From Tethya wilhelma (taxonomy: Eukaryota > Porifera > Demospongiae > Tethyida > Tethyidae): a stretch of DNA of 64,000 bases. A program made the position numbers and the translations under genes. The stretch spans positions 15,080,095 to 15,144,094 of the forward strand of contig CAXIPT010000002.1 of assembly GCA_964030475.1 (NCBI GenBank), written 5' to 3'. Numbering within the stretch: position 1 is the first letter of the stretch; the number at the start of each line of letters is the position of its first letter. Shown here in pieces: positions 37,801 to 48,986 of the stretch. Below the pieces are notes generated by a model. The model searched no databases. It was not told where the DNA came from and worked only from the letters and a program-made list of their open reading frames with translations.

Positions 37801-39586
37801 GCATTAAGTTGCAAGAAACATTTGCAGAGATGAAAAAGGTAAATGTCATTAAAAATAAAATAATAATAATAATAATTTATCAACATTTTATATACTTGAC
37901 AAGGACCAAAACTTAGAATTGAATTACAAAACGTATATCAGTGATGAAATTGAGTTACAACAAGAGGTCATCAAGAATATCATTCGTAAGCAAACAGATT
38001 TTTCAGAGAGGTGGGTTGATTATTTCAACGAATTACGTATGATGTGTTAATGAGAAGTTTCTGGCCCACACATGCAACTAGGCAATGCAAGGCTCTACAT
38101 GACTTCTGCACAGCACAATTGAGCACAATTGAATTTCAGCTAGAATTAAGTCGAGTCAAACAGGAAAGAAAGTAAGCAACAAAAAGGCTGAGACAGGCCC
38201 ATTCAAACATTGATTATAATGTCTGCAAATTCTGTGGACAGCTATGACTATCTCAGCATGGATGGGCAGATAAATTTTAAATGCAAAAATTAGGGAGGAC
38301 AAATAGTCTATGATTATGAATAAAAACTCACAATATTATAATTATGCAGTAACTATGACTTCATATATTCAGTGCTTATATTTTCAGGCTATTTCAAAGA
38401 ACTAAGCAGCAGAAACTCAGAATAACAAGAGATTTTGATATGCTAAAGGGGATTGGTTCAACATGGGGAAATAATATTAGAAGTGTAAGTTTAACAATAA
38501 TACTATAGTCTTTGATATGGCAAACACCAGTATGACGCACAGTATTAATACTGTAGAGAGAAAAGCTCCAGAATGATAAGAAAAGACTACTACAAACCCA
38601 CAGTCAATCCCTCCAGAAATTGAAGAGGTATGAGATCTAAAGCATTTCAAATGCCAACCATGTTGACTCACATTACATTGTACTTCTAGACATGTACAAA
38701 ATGAGATTGAAACTTGTAAGAAGCTTCAACAGCAACTCTTTCTTCAACAACTAGAGAAAAACAGGGTAAAAATGGCACAGTAGGCATGAACAATTACACA
38801 TTCAATTTTTATTACACTTCCTAGAGAGACTGTGAAAGAAGCAGAAGAGCTACTGGGAATAAAGTATTTTAACCTATTATAATACTTCAATACATTGACA
38901 ACCATTATTCAATTTTGTTAGGACACAATACTTGAGAAGAATGAAAGTGAAAAGGCACTTGGTACTGATATTATCATCCATCACCAAATTACAGCTAAAA
39001 CAATCAGTGAAAACCTAAATAAGTGAGGCATTTCAGGTGTGCATTCAGTGCTTAGTATGTCAATCACATAATGTACACAGGTCAAAATCACACCTAGAGC
39101 AAGTATTAAAACAAAAATTACAAGCTAAAAAACTTGAAAGAACAGAAATCTCTCCTTCCAAGCCACTTAGTGTCAAAAGGTGATGAGCCTCATTATTTTG
39201 ACCGTATAACATTACATAATATTACACAGGTTTGCAGCAAATGTCCTAGTTGAACTCTTAGCTGAAGTACGCTACAAAAGAACACTGAAGGTTAGTGGAC
39301 ATGGCATAAAGTAAACACAATATAATCGAAATCACATGGCAGGATTTAGAAGAGGTCCAGAGACACAAGAGGACAAAAAATACTGAAACACGAAAAACTC
39401 TGTATTTACATTTCAAGAAAGACTTCCAGGTATTCATGCCTATTCACTATATGTATCAGCCAGTACCGGTACTGTTATTGAATGGATTGCTCACAGGCAA
39501 GAGAAGACTACATGACACAGAAGTTGGCATCAGCACTAAATGTTTCAAGTATACAGTTAAGAAATGAACTGGCAAAATTAGAATAA
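34885..39586 (+). CDS. EVC: EVC-like single-pass coiled-coil membrane protein
   Basis: Exon 1 (34885-35031) encodes about 18 polar residues, a membrane helix (WIVLLLLVVSITSSALGTLI) and basic CKKSGQIRKR. This is the EVC layout, with hardly any ectodomain. Next come 35106-35303, 35367-35473, 35634-35913, 35973-36047, 36186-36269, 36323-36388, 36452-36614, 36684-36796, 36863-37009, 37472-37601 and 37771-37838, all in compatible phase, then several more small exons. The last is from about 39497 to the TAA at 39584-39586, ending LRNELAKLE. The tail is acidic (VHEEVEIEQEIDNDRN), then coiled-coil. In vertebrates EVC binds EVC2 and sits at the ciliary base. The identity rests on architecture and on the divergent EVC2-like neighbour. 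Exons after 38000 are placed less securely. Confidence 0.7.
37126..37357. mobile_element. MITE-like inverted-repeat element in an EVC-like intron
   Basis: CATGTGTTAGAGGAGGTTGC at the left end pairs with the right end around 37330-37357 (GCAACCTCCCCTAACACATG), with more pairing inwards (TTAGAGATCAC/GTGATCTCTAA). A second inner palindrome (AGCGATCTTTTTCTGCTGAGTCAAC versus its complement) lies between. The element is 232 bp and lies wholly within the intron 37010-37471. Confidence 0.8.
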
Positions 39587-39780
39587 ACTTTAGGAGTTAG
39601 TGTACACATTATGTTTAGTGTGCCACCTGCACACAACAGATGTACAAAACTTTGTAATTTTCTATTACTAATCTTCACGTGGTGGAATCATAATATCACT
39701 GTTAAACTTTGTATAACTACAATTTATCAGCATATTAAATTTAATTGAGATCTTCATTATTATATATAAAAACAACACAT
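39587..39780. other. short convergent intergenic spacer
   Basis: The EVC-like gene (+) and the ankyrin gene (-) end towards each other with 194 bp between stop codons. The DNA is AT-rich, and poly(A) signals for both strands can be accommodated (ATTAAA near 39734). No gene is seen. Confidence 0.6.
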
Positions 39781-42346
39781 CTACACAAATGATACTATAG
39801 ACGGAGCTGACTTTGTCCGTTTGTGGACAACTCTATGACGCAAGTTTGTTAATGGTCTAGTCAAGAGAGTTGATCTTGAAGTCAACAAGCTCATCTGCTG
39901 AGGGATAAAATTATCAATGTGTTCGACTTCTACTCCAGTATTCTACAAATAACAAAATGTACAACATAAATAGAAAGCTAATATCAATAAGTACGGCCAA
40001 TGGCATATGTATGTAAAATTTAACATTTTTAGTTCAGCAACAGGTGTGCATGTGCATGTATGACTATAAAATTAACCATTAGCTGCTGTATGTACAAAAC
40101 AATTTTCAATAAAAGTGGTAATGTGCAAATGCCAACTTACAGATTCCACTAGACCAGGTGTGTGTAAAGAGTCCTGACCACAAGTCTTGTTGAAAAGAAA
40201 ATCAGAGGAAGGATCACATTCACACGCATCTTTCAGAGGCACATGTGAAAATTCCTTTTCATTGTGTGAAGATGGGGTTCTGTGTTTCTGGGGTGTCAAG
40301 GGTGACTCAGTAATTTGTGATTCCACGTTATTGGTCTCTGAGTTCCAAGCAAGGTTGACTATTTTTAATGAGTTGGGCGGTGAAGCAAGGGGAGTGGATT
40401 TCTTCGGTGAAACCAATTGATGTTGTTCAATGTTAGTTGGACTTAGCAGAGAATGTTGTACGTGCACTCTTTGTCCAATCAAATCTGATGAACTAGCAGA
40501 TGAAAGTGATTCTTCTGACTCAATAGAATACACAAGATCATCTTTAATCTCAGGATCTTTTTTAGGAGGAGACTCTTCAGGATTGGCTCCTACTTTTGAA
40601 ATATCTTCTTTACTGTTGCTAAAGCTACGAATCAGCTCTTCAAGAAAATTATCGTCTAGCAGTTGTGAATCAGAACACATGTCCTCTGCATAATTTGTCA
40701 CAATTCTACCCTCAGGAATAGAGCCTAAACTGAATCTTCTATGATACTTGGTACGATGATGTTGGTTTTTTCCCGAAGTCAAAGAAAACGATCGATTTAA
40801 AGTTGGAGTGCTGAGACGTCGAAATAGTTGTAACACCTCAACAGGTGTCTTTCCTTTAGTCACAACAGTGGGTAGTGCCAGTGAGTCCAGGTTATTGGTG
40901 TCACCAACATCATGAAACAATGAATCGTCTTCATCAGAATCAACTTCTTCTGGTCCAAAAGTAAAGACTTTTCCAGAGTTGTTATCATTGGTTGAGGTGT
41001 GTTGCTCACTGGCTCCATTACTCACTGACATACCAGAAACTGAAATTTGTGTATGTACTTCTTTTTGAGATCTAACTTCATCAAATTTCTTCTTATTATG
41101 ATCTACTGGAGCTGATCTGGAATGTCTTGGTGGCTTCAAACTGTTTCTTGACACAGTTCGACTACTTCTGAGACTGGTAGTTCTTGTGGCTAAAGAGCGG
41201 CTAATGGGGCCACAGTTTCTTGAATGACTACGAACTCGGCTGTTGGTGTACTGATGCATTTCGTCAGGTTTCCCAATACCCTTTAAGTTTCTTTTCACTT
41301 GTTTAGTATTTAGTTTGATTGGTGTGGATCGAGGGTGAGTTATGTGGGTTTTACTTGTAACTTTAGTACAAGTGGCACATGTTGGAGTGTCGGATAGTTT
41401 CCTGACTTCAAGTCTTTGACTGCAAGCATTAGGTGATACAATTTTGGGATGAAAAAAGGCTCTTCTTTCTAGCCAGTTGGTATAGGCAACCTCAGCTTGC
41501 TGCTTCTTCATTTTCATTTTCTGGACACTTGCTTTTCTTTCTTTTCTTGATACTGCTTCATTTTCCAGTAGAGTTTGATTGGTTATCTGCTCTTTCTCAC
41601 AACCCCAATCCAATGCCTGTAGCAGTCTAGCACATTCGTGATGACAGTGCAAAATGGCATACTTAAGTGCAGTGTTTCCATCATTGTCCTGAAAATGTAA
41701 CCAACCACAGAGTTGAAAACTTCACATGAGCTTAAATGAAACGTCCATAGTGTATGTAACTTACTGATTCTTGAAAATCACAACCACACTTCAGCAAGTA
41801 TTTCAGACATTTAATATCTCCATACTTAGAGGCAATATGAAGCACTGTCTGTCCAAATTTATTCTTCCTGAATAAGATAATTATATAAACTGTCAAGGAC
41901 CACTATAGTACTATTACTACATGTGGGCTACATTATTAAACTTACATGTGGATATTTGCTCCTCGATCTAACAATATCTTCATGCACTTGAAGTTCTTTG
42001 AGCTACTTCGAGATGATATTGAATAATGAAGTGGCGTGTTTCTACTTTCAGCTACAATCTCATTGACTTCAATGTCACTATTGTCTAGTAAGAACTTCAT
42101 GCACTCTATATGCCCATTCTTTGCTGTGAGGTGAAGACAAGTGAGACCCTGTGTGAAAAAACAGACACAGCTACTGACAGAATCATCTGCATGCAAAAAT
42201 TCTTGAATTTCTGCTTTGCTTCAACTTACCTCTAGGTTCCTTATTTTTGAAACAACGAACTTCTCACTTGATAGTCCTCTTTTCAACCATGACAAGTCAC
42301 CAATAGAGCAGGCCAGAAGCAAATCACTACCATGACTAATATCCAT
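39781..42346 (-). CDS. ankyrin-repeat protein with long Ser-rich tail
   Basis: There are five exons: 42346-42230, 42148-41946, 41867-41765, 41688-40141 and 39942-39781. All have GT-AG sites and matching phase, starting MDISHGSDLLLACS. Four ankyrin repeats are visible: GLTCLHLTAKNGHIECMKFL, NTPLHYSISS...CMKILLDRGA, GQTVLHIASKYGDIKCLKYL and GNTALKYAILHCHHECARLL. A basic helical stretch follows (KERKASVQKMKMKKQQAEVA, then YTNWLERRAFF). The rest is a Ser/Thr/Pro-rich, probably disordered region with several acidic patches, ending in a basic segment. The K-rich helix with a Y-x-x-W-L-x-R/K motif recalls cilia- and microtubule-associated coiled-coil proteins; that is only a resemblance. Ankyrin repeats suggest a binding scaffold, partner unknown. 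Confidence 0.8.
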
Positions 42347-42953
42347 ACTTCCTTCCTTTAGGCTTGCCTATTGCTTTCAAGCAGTTGTACTTGCTTTGAC
42401 TGCTGATCGTTGTAAAAATAGCTCCTCTTGAAAAAGGTGCAGAAAGTGGGAGGATCTTCAGCTTTAGAGGGGCTCGATTCGCGTAAAATGGTGCTGCCCA
42501 CGCTCGCGAAATTAATAATAATAGCAACGCAGATTCATGATAATGATTATCGTTTGATAAAACAAAACCTATGATAAAACTTATGCTAGCCAATAGAACC
42601 AATACAATTTTACTAGCTTGTTCTACTGTAAGCAATAGGACAGGCCATAGATAATTAACTATGGACAAGCATACCGTAGAACAAGAAATAAAATGACAAG
42701 AGACTAAGTCTGAACTTACCATCCGTGTTTCACCAAATGAATTGGACACTGCATAATTTCAGCACCCTGCATTCAGTGGCATAGTCTGTTGGCATCCTCT
42801 TAGTCTATTTATAAACTATTTTGCTTGGTGGTCTCGTCTCTGTCACTGGCGAAGTTCAAAGGTGGCGCCTGGCGCCTTGCGCATGGCGCATTGCGGACTG
42901 AGTTTCGTAATTAACCCTTTCAGTTTATAACCTTGTATAATTTTACAACCGCA
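42347..42953. promoter_or_regulatory. divergent spacer between ankyrin and fucosidase genes
   Basis: The two start codons face away from each other, 607 bp apart. A GC-rich stretch (GGTGGCGCCTGGCGCCTTGCG with GCATGGCGCATTGCGG following, about 42861-42900) contains a GGCGCC palindrome twice and stands out from the AT-rich surroundings. It may be promoter sequence. No TATA box was identified. Confidence 0.4.
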
Positions 42954-45900
42954 ATGAATATGGCTACTACTGCATATCATTTTTATGCTTTTATGCTGAC
43001 CATCATCGCCGTACTTCACTGTGCTCACACCCAATATGAACCAAATTGGAACTCACTTGAGACTAGACCTCTACCAGGATGGTATGACCAAGCAAAATTT
43101 GGTATTTTCTTGCACTGGGGAGTTTATTCAGTCCCCAGTTTTGGCAATGAGTGGTTTTGGTGGGACTGGCAAGGTGCAAAGAAAGAAGACTATGTAAACT
43201 TCATGGAAAGTAACTATCCTCAAGGTTTCACATATGCTGACTTTGGACCAATGTTCAAGGCCGAGATGTTTGATCCTGATAAATGGGCTGACCTCTTCAA
43301 AGCTGCAGGAGCCCAGTAGGTTTAGGCTACCATAGATAGTAGAGGCTAGCCTATACTATCTATGAGGCTACATTGTAGTTTTAAGTTGTATCAGAGTATT
43401 AAATATATATGTATTTATATCCATATGTAGATATGTTGTCTTAACAAGCAAACACCACGAAGGATGGACCAACTGGCCATCTAAGACTTCTTGGAATTGG
43501 AATTCTGTTGATAATGGACCTAATGCAGACCTTGTTGGTAGGAAAAAGTTGTTAACTCTTGGGGTGCATGCACAAAATATGTTATGGTGGTCATTTTTAC
43601 ACGTTTGCTTTGTTTGTTTGTCTGTTTGTTCAATATTATTTTCTGAAAAGTACCGACTTTTGTGTGTATCCTATTACTGTATGATATGTGTGTGTCCTTT
43701 GCAACAGTATGTATGCAACAAATGTAGGTTTAAACTTAATTACTACCTATCCCATACATATCACAGAGTTGCTGGCAAGTTCTATACGGAGCAGAACATC
43801 CATTCATTTTGGCCTTTATTTCTCCCAGTTTGAGTGGTTCAATCCTCTCTACCTGAAGGACAAAGCAAACAAATTTCTCACACAGACTTATGTCATGGTA
43901 ATCAATTACTGTATGATGGGTAAATTTGTTGAGAATAAAGTCAAATTGGCAAGTTATCCTTCAAATCCCAAAGATTTTATACACATGTGTAGAATGTAGC
44001 ATAGAGGACTGAAGTGCACAATCGCCAATAATGCTAAAACGTAAATTTTCCAAATTTACCCACCATATGCTACATTCTATGCTAGAGGGTTCATGCCCAG
44101 ATGCTCTTACTGTACCTGTCAGGGTGAGGTTTATCGTCTTGGTCAGTGACTCAAAGGGTTTGCCTGCTGTTTAATCTCTGGTTTCTTGATCTAACACGAG
44201 CTCCTTCTAGAGATTGCTGATTTGTACCTAGCTATAGCTATCTGGGACAAATAATAATGTTACGATGCAATAACATAATAATGAATAAAAAAATGCGTAG
44301 GAATTCTGTCCCCTCTTTCATGAAGCCCTGTTTTTGCTATATATCTACTTTAGGAAGTAAGTCTTCCCCAAATGTATGAAATAGTCAACACCTACAAGCC
44401 TGAGTTGATATGGTCTGATGGAGACTGGGAAGCTCCTGACACTTACTGGAACAGTACTAGTTTTTTGGCCTGGCTCTACAATGAAAGGTGGTGTATGTAA
44501 CAATAATTTCAATTTCTTAATTTTATTGTATTTTTAATGTAGCCCTGTTAAGGACACTGTGGTGGTGAATGACCGCTGGGGCAGTGGAACATTATGCAAA
44601 CATGGAGGCTACTTTACCTGCAATGACAGATACAACCCTCGTATGTGTCGATAGATTGTTTCCATACAATAGTACATAATATCAGTGTACTTGTAGTGAG
44701 TAAGATCTTACAATGTTCAAAGATCAAGCTATATGCCCAACACACACTGTGCATCATTTCTGTGCAATATTGTGATATAGTGTATGTTTTAATTTTAAAT
44801 TTTTAATGTACTCTTCAGAATCACAAGTGGGAAAATGCCATGACAGTGGATAAAAAGTCATGGGGGTTTCGTCGTGAGGCAAGATTTAGTGATTTCTATG
44901 ACACTAGGGGTCTTATTGAGCAGTTGGTTGTTACTGTCAGGTAAAGTGAATGTTGATGTGTAACTGTGTTAATTCTGATCAGGTAGACAGGTATAAACTT
45001 AAATTTTCCAGTTGTGGTGGCAATCTCCTGTTGAATGTTGGACCAACACATGATGGAAGGATTATCCCACTGTTTGAGGAGAGGCTCCTTGATATTGGTA
45101 AGTGTGTCTTATGATAAAGATGGGGGAATAAATGAGATCGTCTCCTTTGCTATTGCATCACCATTGTACAGGAAGTTGGTTGTCAATTAATGGTGAGGCT
45201 ATCTACAGCACCGTTCCATGGGCTCATCAGAATGACAGCTATAATGGAGATATTTGGTGAGTCAGTGTTATACCATAGTTTGATTAACATTTCCATTGGG
45301 GGAATTTTGTATGCATTACTACGTACGAAAATTAAGACTCGAAATTTTGATGACCTGTTACATCACTACCATCAATCCGTGCCTACAAGCTAAGTATGGG
45401 AAGAGTCACTTTTACCATGGACTTACTATTTGATTTGTTGACTGAGCCATGAATTGAACAGTACTATCATAGGGTAATTAGTCCTCACTTGTTACCCTAG
45501 TACAAGACCAAACCAAGTTTCATCCTTGTAAAAGAATATTCAAGCTTTCCCCAGAAGCTTCTTTGATCACCTTGATTGCCTCAGATTACATAATATACAA
45601 TCTACACCCATTTATGGAACATGACTGTGGTCATTTACTAGCCTTGTTCCCAGGCTACCCTCTCTGGAAATGAAAAGGAAGTGTGCGTAATTTCTAGTGG
45701 GTGTGGACTCACAGAGAGGGAGTCTGGGAATGCTCGAGGCTAGTCATTTACCAGAATCTGGTAACAAGAATGAGTTTGTATGTGTTCTAGAATTTAAACA
45801 TGAGTGCATAGGGAGTGTGACACAACCACACATTTAATTGAAATCCAAAGTTTTACCCATGCTAGTCATGTTACTAAATATAGATTCATGTGGTCACATG

Positions 45901-48472
45901 TCCACCATTGCACAATCCATAAAGCTATAAATCCGTGGCAAAAAACTCTCTTGTCAGATTCCATACTCAATGTAGCCTTGGTGATCTCTGTCAGGTACTG
46001 GCGGTATAAAAGTTTATCTAATATTCTTTAGAGTATGCCTTAAGCACTTTATGCAATCAACTAAAGGTAGAACAACTACATGTTTCTAGCTCACCATGTA
46101 CTATCTATAACTCTGTCTTTGTCTCTGTCAAAGTAGCTATAGGCTTGAAGACACGATCTTGTGACTCTATATTTAGTAGCATGACTAACATAGGTAAAGT
46201 TTGAATGCATAGTCATATCACACTCCCTCCCTCTCCCTCATTCTCATTATGCACTCCTGAATTAAGTAAATATACTTAGAACACTGTAGCTAATTAATTC
46301 TCACTTCCACAAGTGCAGGGAGGAGGGGAGAAGCTGGAATCAGCCGTAGATTTAATAAAATTCCAGAATTTTTCCACACGACTTGTGTTATTATTTTTAG
46401 ATAATGAGCATGTGTGATGTAGCTAAAATAATATAGCTAGCTAGCTTAGCTTAGTATTCTGAGCGTGTCTACCAAACTTCTACGAACCAGCTTCACGGTA
46501 CCCTCAGGCAAATTTGGCAGCAATGCTGAACAGTCGCTCAACAGAGGAGAGTTACGAGGATTTAAAGCAGAAGTTACGGACAAACACTACTCTCGATCAA
46601 TTTTCACTATAGCACTGCACTTGATACTTTTCAACTCTTGAAGCAAATACTTAAATTTGCCCTGTTATAGCTAATGGCGCTTATTTTTCAGAACTTTCAC
46701 TGCTTTACTTGCAACATCACCAGTGCATGCTCACTCCTAAAAAAATAGTAATGCAAGTTCAGGGTTTCATACAGGATTATAAGATTGGGGGGGGGAAAGA
46801 AGTAATACTGTATTGCGCGTGCCCAAATTTTACAAGCTACGTCCACACAAAAAAAATGCTATATAAATTTTTAAAAATCTTGGGGGGGGGGGGGGGGGGG
46901 NTCAGTTTGAACAATTTAAGTCACCATTAGACAGGTCTTCCATCAAATTAAAAAAGCAGTGTTCTTCCTTATCATCATATGCAATTTCGTGTGAGTTGCG
47001 CTTAGACAACAGACTATCAGTTTGGAGTTCTGTCCTACAAACAAAATGGCTGAGGACATTTTGACTAAGCCACTTCCCAAAGCAAGATTTCAGCTAGTAC
47101 CCAACGGAATGGGACTGATTATGACTGAAAGCCTCTAATGCTCATTTATCAAGCGGGAGTGTCAGGGTTTCATACAGGATTTTAAGATTGGGGGGGAGGG
47201 GGAAAGAAGTAATACTGTATTGTGCGTGCCCAAATTTTTACAAGCTACGTCCACAAAAAAAATGCTATATAATTTTTAAAAATTTTGGGGGAGGAAACTG
47301 AAGCTTGGGGGGGATATCCCCCCTTCCCCCCCTTCTGTATGAACCCTGGCCAAGTACCTTGGAAAAATTGTGGGATTTCATTCTGTCATTGTGCGCTCAA
47401 TATACAATTTCTCCCACTTAAATTAATTGGTTTTTAACCCACGGCGTGTGAGACATTCTGAAAGGGTTATAGTTATCATTTTTTCTGTGTGTGTGTGTGT
47501 GTGTGTGTGTTCACTCTTATTCTGAAGAACAGCAAGTCTTCTCTGAAAATTGTGGACATAAGCATAGAGTACTGATGTTTATCTAACAAAAGTATGTTTC
47601 TCAGAAGCTAAAAGCTTATAGTTCCTGAGCTATGCCAGGATTTTCAGTCCGAGCCATCGCTCGAGCGGCCATTTTGGCTACATGGCCCCAATAGCGAGCT
47701 AACGAGAGTTGCCGGATCGTGCACTAGCTTCACCTCATTAGAACACTGGAAGTCTGAGATAGCGACACTGACACTATATAAATGCTTAGGCGCAACAGAG
47801 TATTTCTAGTTCCATCGCTTGTGTTTTGTGAGTTGAAGGTGACTCTCTTCCTCATTAATTGAATTCCTAATCTACAATCTTTATGTGGCTGTAGTAATTT
47901 GTCTCTAGTTTGTTTTCAGGTAGCATAAAGTATTTCCATACACAAATTTTCAGTGGACATTGTGCACTTGAGATTGCTTCAATGCTTGCACATCTGATCT
48001 CCAACAAACTTCCACAAAAGGCAGAAAAATAATGACAAAAGAGAGGGACTGTCTTACATGAAAATAGAAGAGTCAATTTGTAAAATGAGGTGTTCCTCCT
48101 TCTCTACTCATCATTATTTTTTCAATGTGCTCAGGAGGAATATTTCCTAATTGCTTATTTCTCACATGTACACCACATAATACATGTAGGTACACTAAGA
48201 ATCCTTCAACAAAGACTGTGTATGCAACCCTAATTGGCACATATCCAAAGGATAATATTGTAACTATTGGTTCGGTTATGATGACTGCTAGCTTGAATGT
48301 CTCTCTTGTTGGATATGGTTCTGTTGACATCAGCCCTCATCCTAACCAGCATGATGCCATTGATATCCACGTGCCACCTCTTCCTTTGGATTCAAACTTA
48401 AAGTGGGCATGGGTTTTCTCTCTTGGGAGTGCCACACCTGTATCCAAGAAACAGTATTTTTTTAACTATTAA
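42954..48472 (+). CDS. alpha-L-fucosidase (GH29), copy A, probably damaged
   Basis: The start at ATG 42954 gives a signal peptide ([15 protein letters not shown]). Exons are 42954-43315, 43431-43537, 43767-43897, 44354-44487, 44543-44640, about 44811-44940, 45012-45097, 45172-45256 and 48190-48472. GH29 hallmarks are present: [40 protein letters not shown] and [10 protein letters not shown], with the catalytic Asp expected in WSDG. The family hydrolyses terminal alpha-L-fucose from glycoconjugates, usually lysosomal or secreted. At exon 6, copy B has TGTAGGTTCTCTTCAG where copy A reads TGTACTCTTCAG. This 4-base loss removes the acceptor AG, and the next AG (44818) shifts the frame to an early stop. 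The last intron is 2.9 kb and full of repeats. It is either a recent pseudogene or an assembly error. Confidence 0.8.
45638..45743. mobile_element. 106-bp foldback element with 7-bp target duplication
   Basis: CTAGCCTTGTTCCCAGGCT at the left end is the near-complement of AGTCTGGGAATGCTCGAGGC with TAG at the right, with further pairing (CCCTCTCTG/CAGAGAGGG) inside. TCATTTA occurs directly before (45631-45637) and after (45744-45750), as expected for a target-site duplication. It sits in the last intron of fucosidase copy A. Confidence 0.75.
46760..47352 (+). mobile_element. copia-like LTR retrotransposon remnant with assembly gap
   Basis: 46935-47137 reads as the end of a Ty1/copia RNase H domain, with the diagnostic [20 protein letters not shown] and a stop after TESL. 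It is followed by a polypurine tract (AAGCGGGAG) and TGTCAGGGTTTCATACAGGA at 47160, where the 3' LTR should start. The same LTR-like sequence begins at 46760 upstream and runs into a G-run and an N at 46900, so most of the element is missing from the assembly. The right LTR ends near CTGTATGAACCCTGGCCA (about 47352). It lies inside the last intron of fucosidase copy A. Confidence 0.75.
47437..48080. repeat. third copy of the GT-run repeat family
   Basis: TTAACCCACGGCGTGTGAGA, then GGGTTATAGTTATCATTTTT, a (GT)n run at about 47488-47512 and CTGAAGAACAGCAAG align with the copies at 3211-3796 and about 6400-6680. The segment up to about 47720 carries the repeat. Beyond it I see nothing coding before the fucosidase exon at 48190. 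Confidence 0.5.
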
Positions 48473-48986
48473 CTCGCTTGTTGTTGTTGTTTTGTATGAC
48501 TATAATTGTTTTGCTAAACACATTGTCTGACAAGTATATTGATTGTGTTATGGTTTTAAACGATTTTGACTTGATAAAAAATAACATCAATTTTAATACT
48601 TTCCTGTAACAGTAGAATTCATCCTTCTGTACTCTGTATGTTCTGCAATAATTATGATGGGCTATCAAGCCTATACATGTGATAATGTATATTGCTATCC
48701 TCACATTCTAATGCACATGTATCACCCGCCACTGGAGGCTCTCTTGAAGCTGTGCACCATCAGTTGAGATGGTATAATTGTGTAGAGGAGTGTCTGTTAT
48801 GTCATATGCATAGACAATGTAGTCCCTGGTTATTATTATGTATTATTATTATAGTATTATTATTGTTATGTAATGCATCTGTCTGGATACCGGATCAGCT
48901 CCGCCCTCTATTCGGATCACGTGCTTCCAGGCGTTCGTCTTGACCTATAGCTATGATCTTTTCCATTCTCTGGCAAAGATTTGGAC
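48473..48986. promoter_or_regulatory. spacer between fucosidase copies A and B
   Basis: This contains the 3' UTR of copy A and the promoter and 5' UTR of copy B. 48722-48775 (ACTGGAGGCTCTCTTGAAGC and onward) is also found near 55268 and 59764, so the duplicated units include this spacer. No TATA box was assigned. Confidence 0.4.

Noticed and set aside
40187..41630. Plus-strand readings over the ankyrin gene
   Set aside because: Antisense of a long exon with biased composition.
43549..43833. Separate small gene within fucosidase copy A intron 2/exon 3
   Set aside because: Out-of-frame reading that overlaps the true exon 43767-43897.
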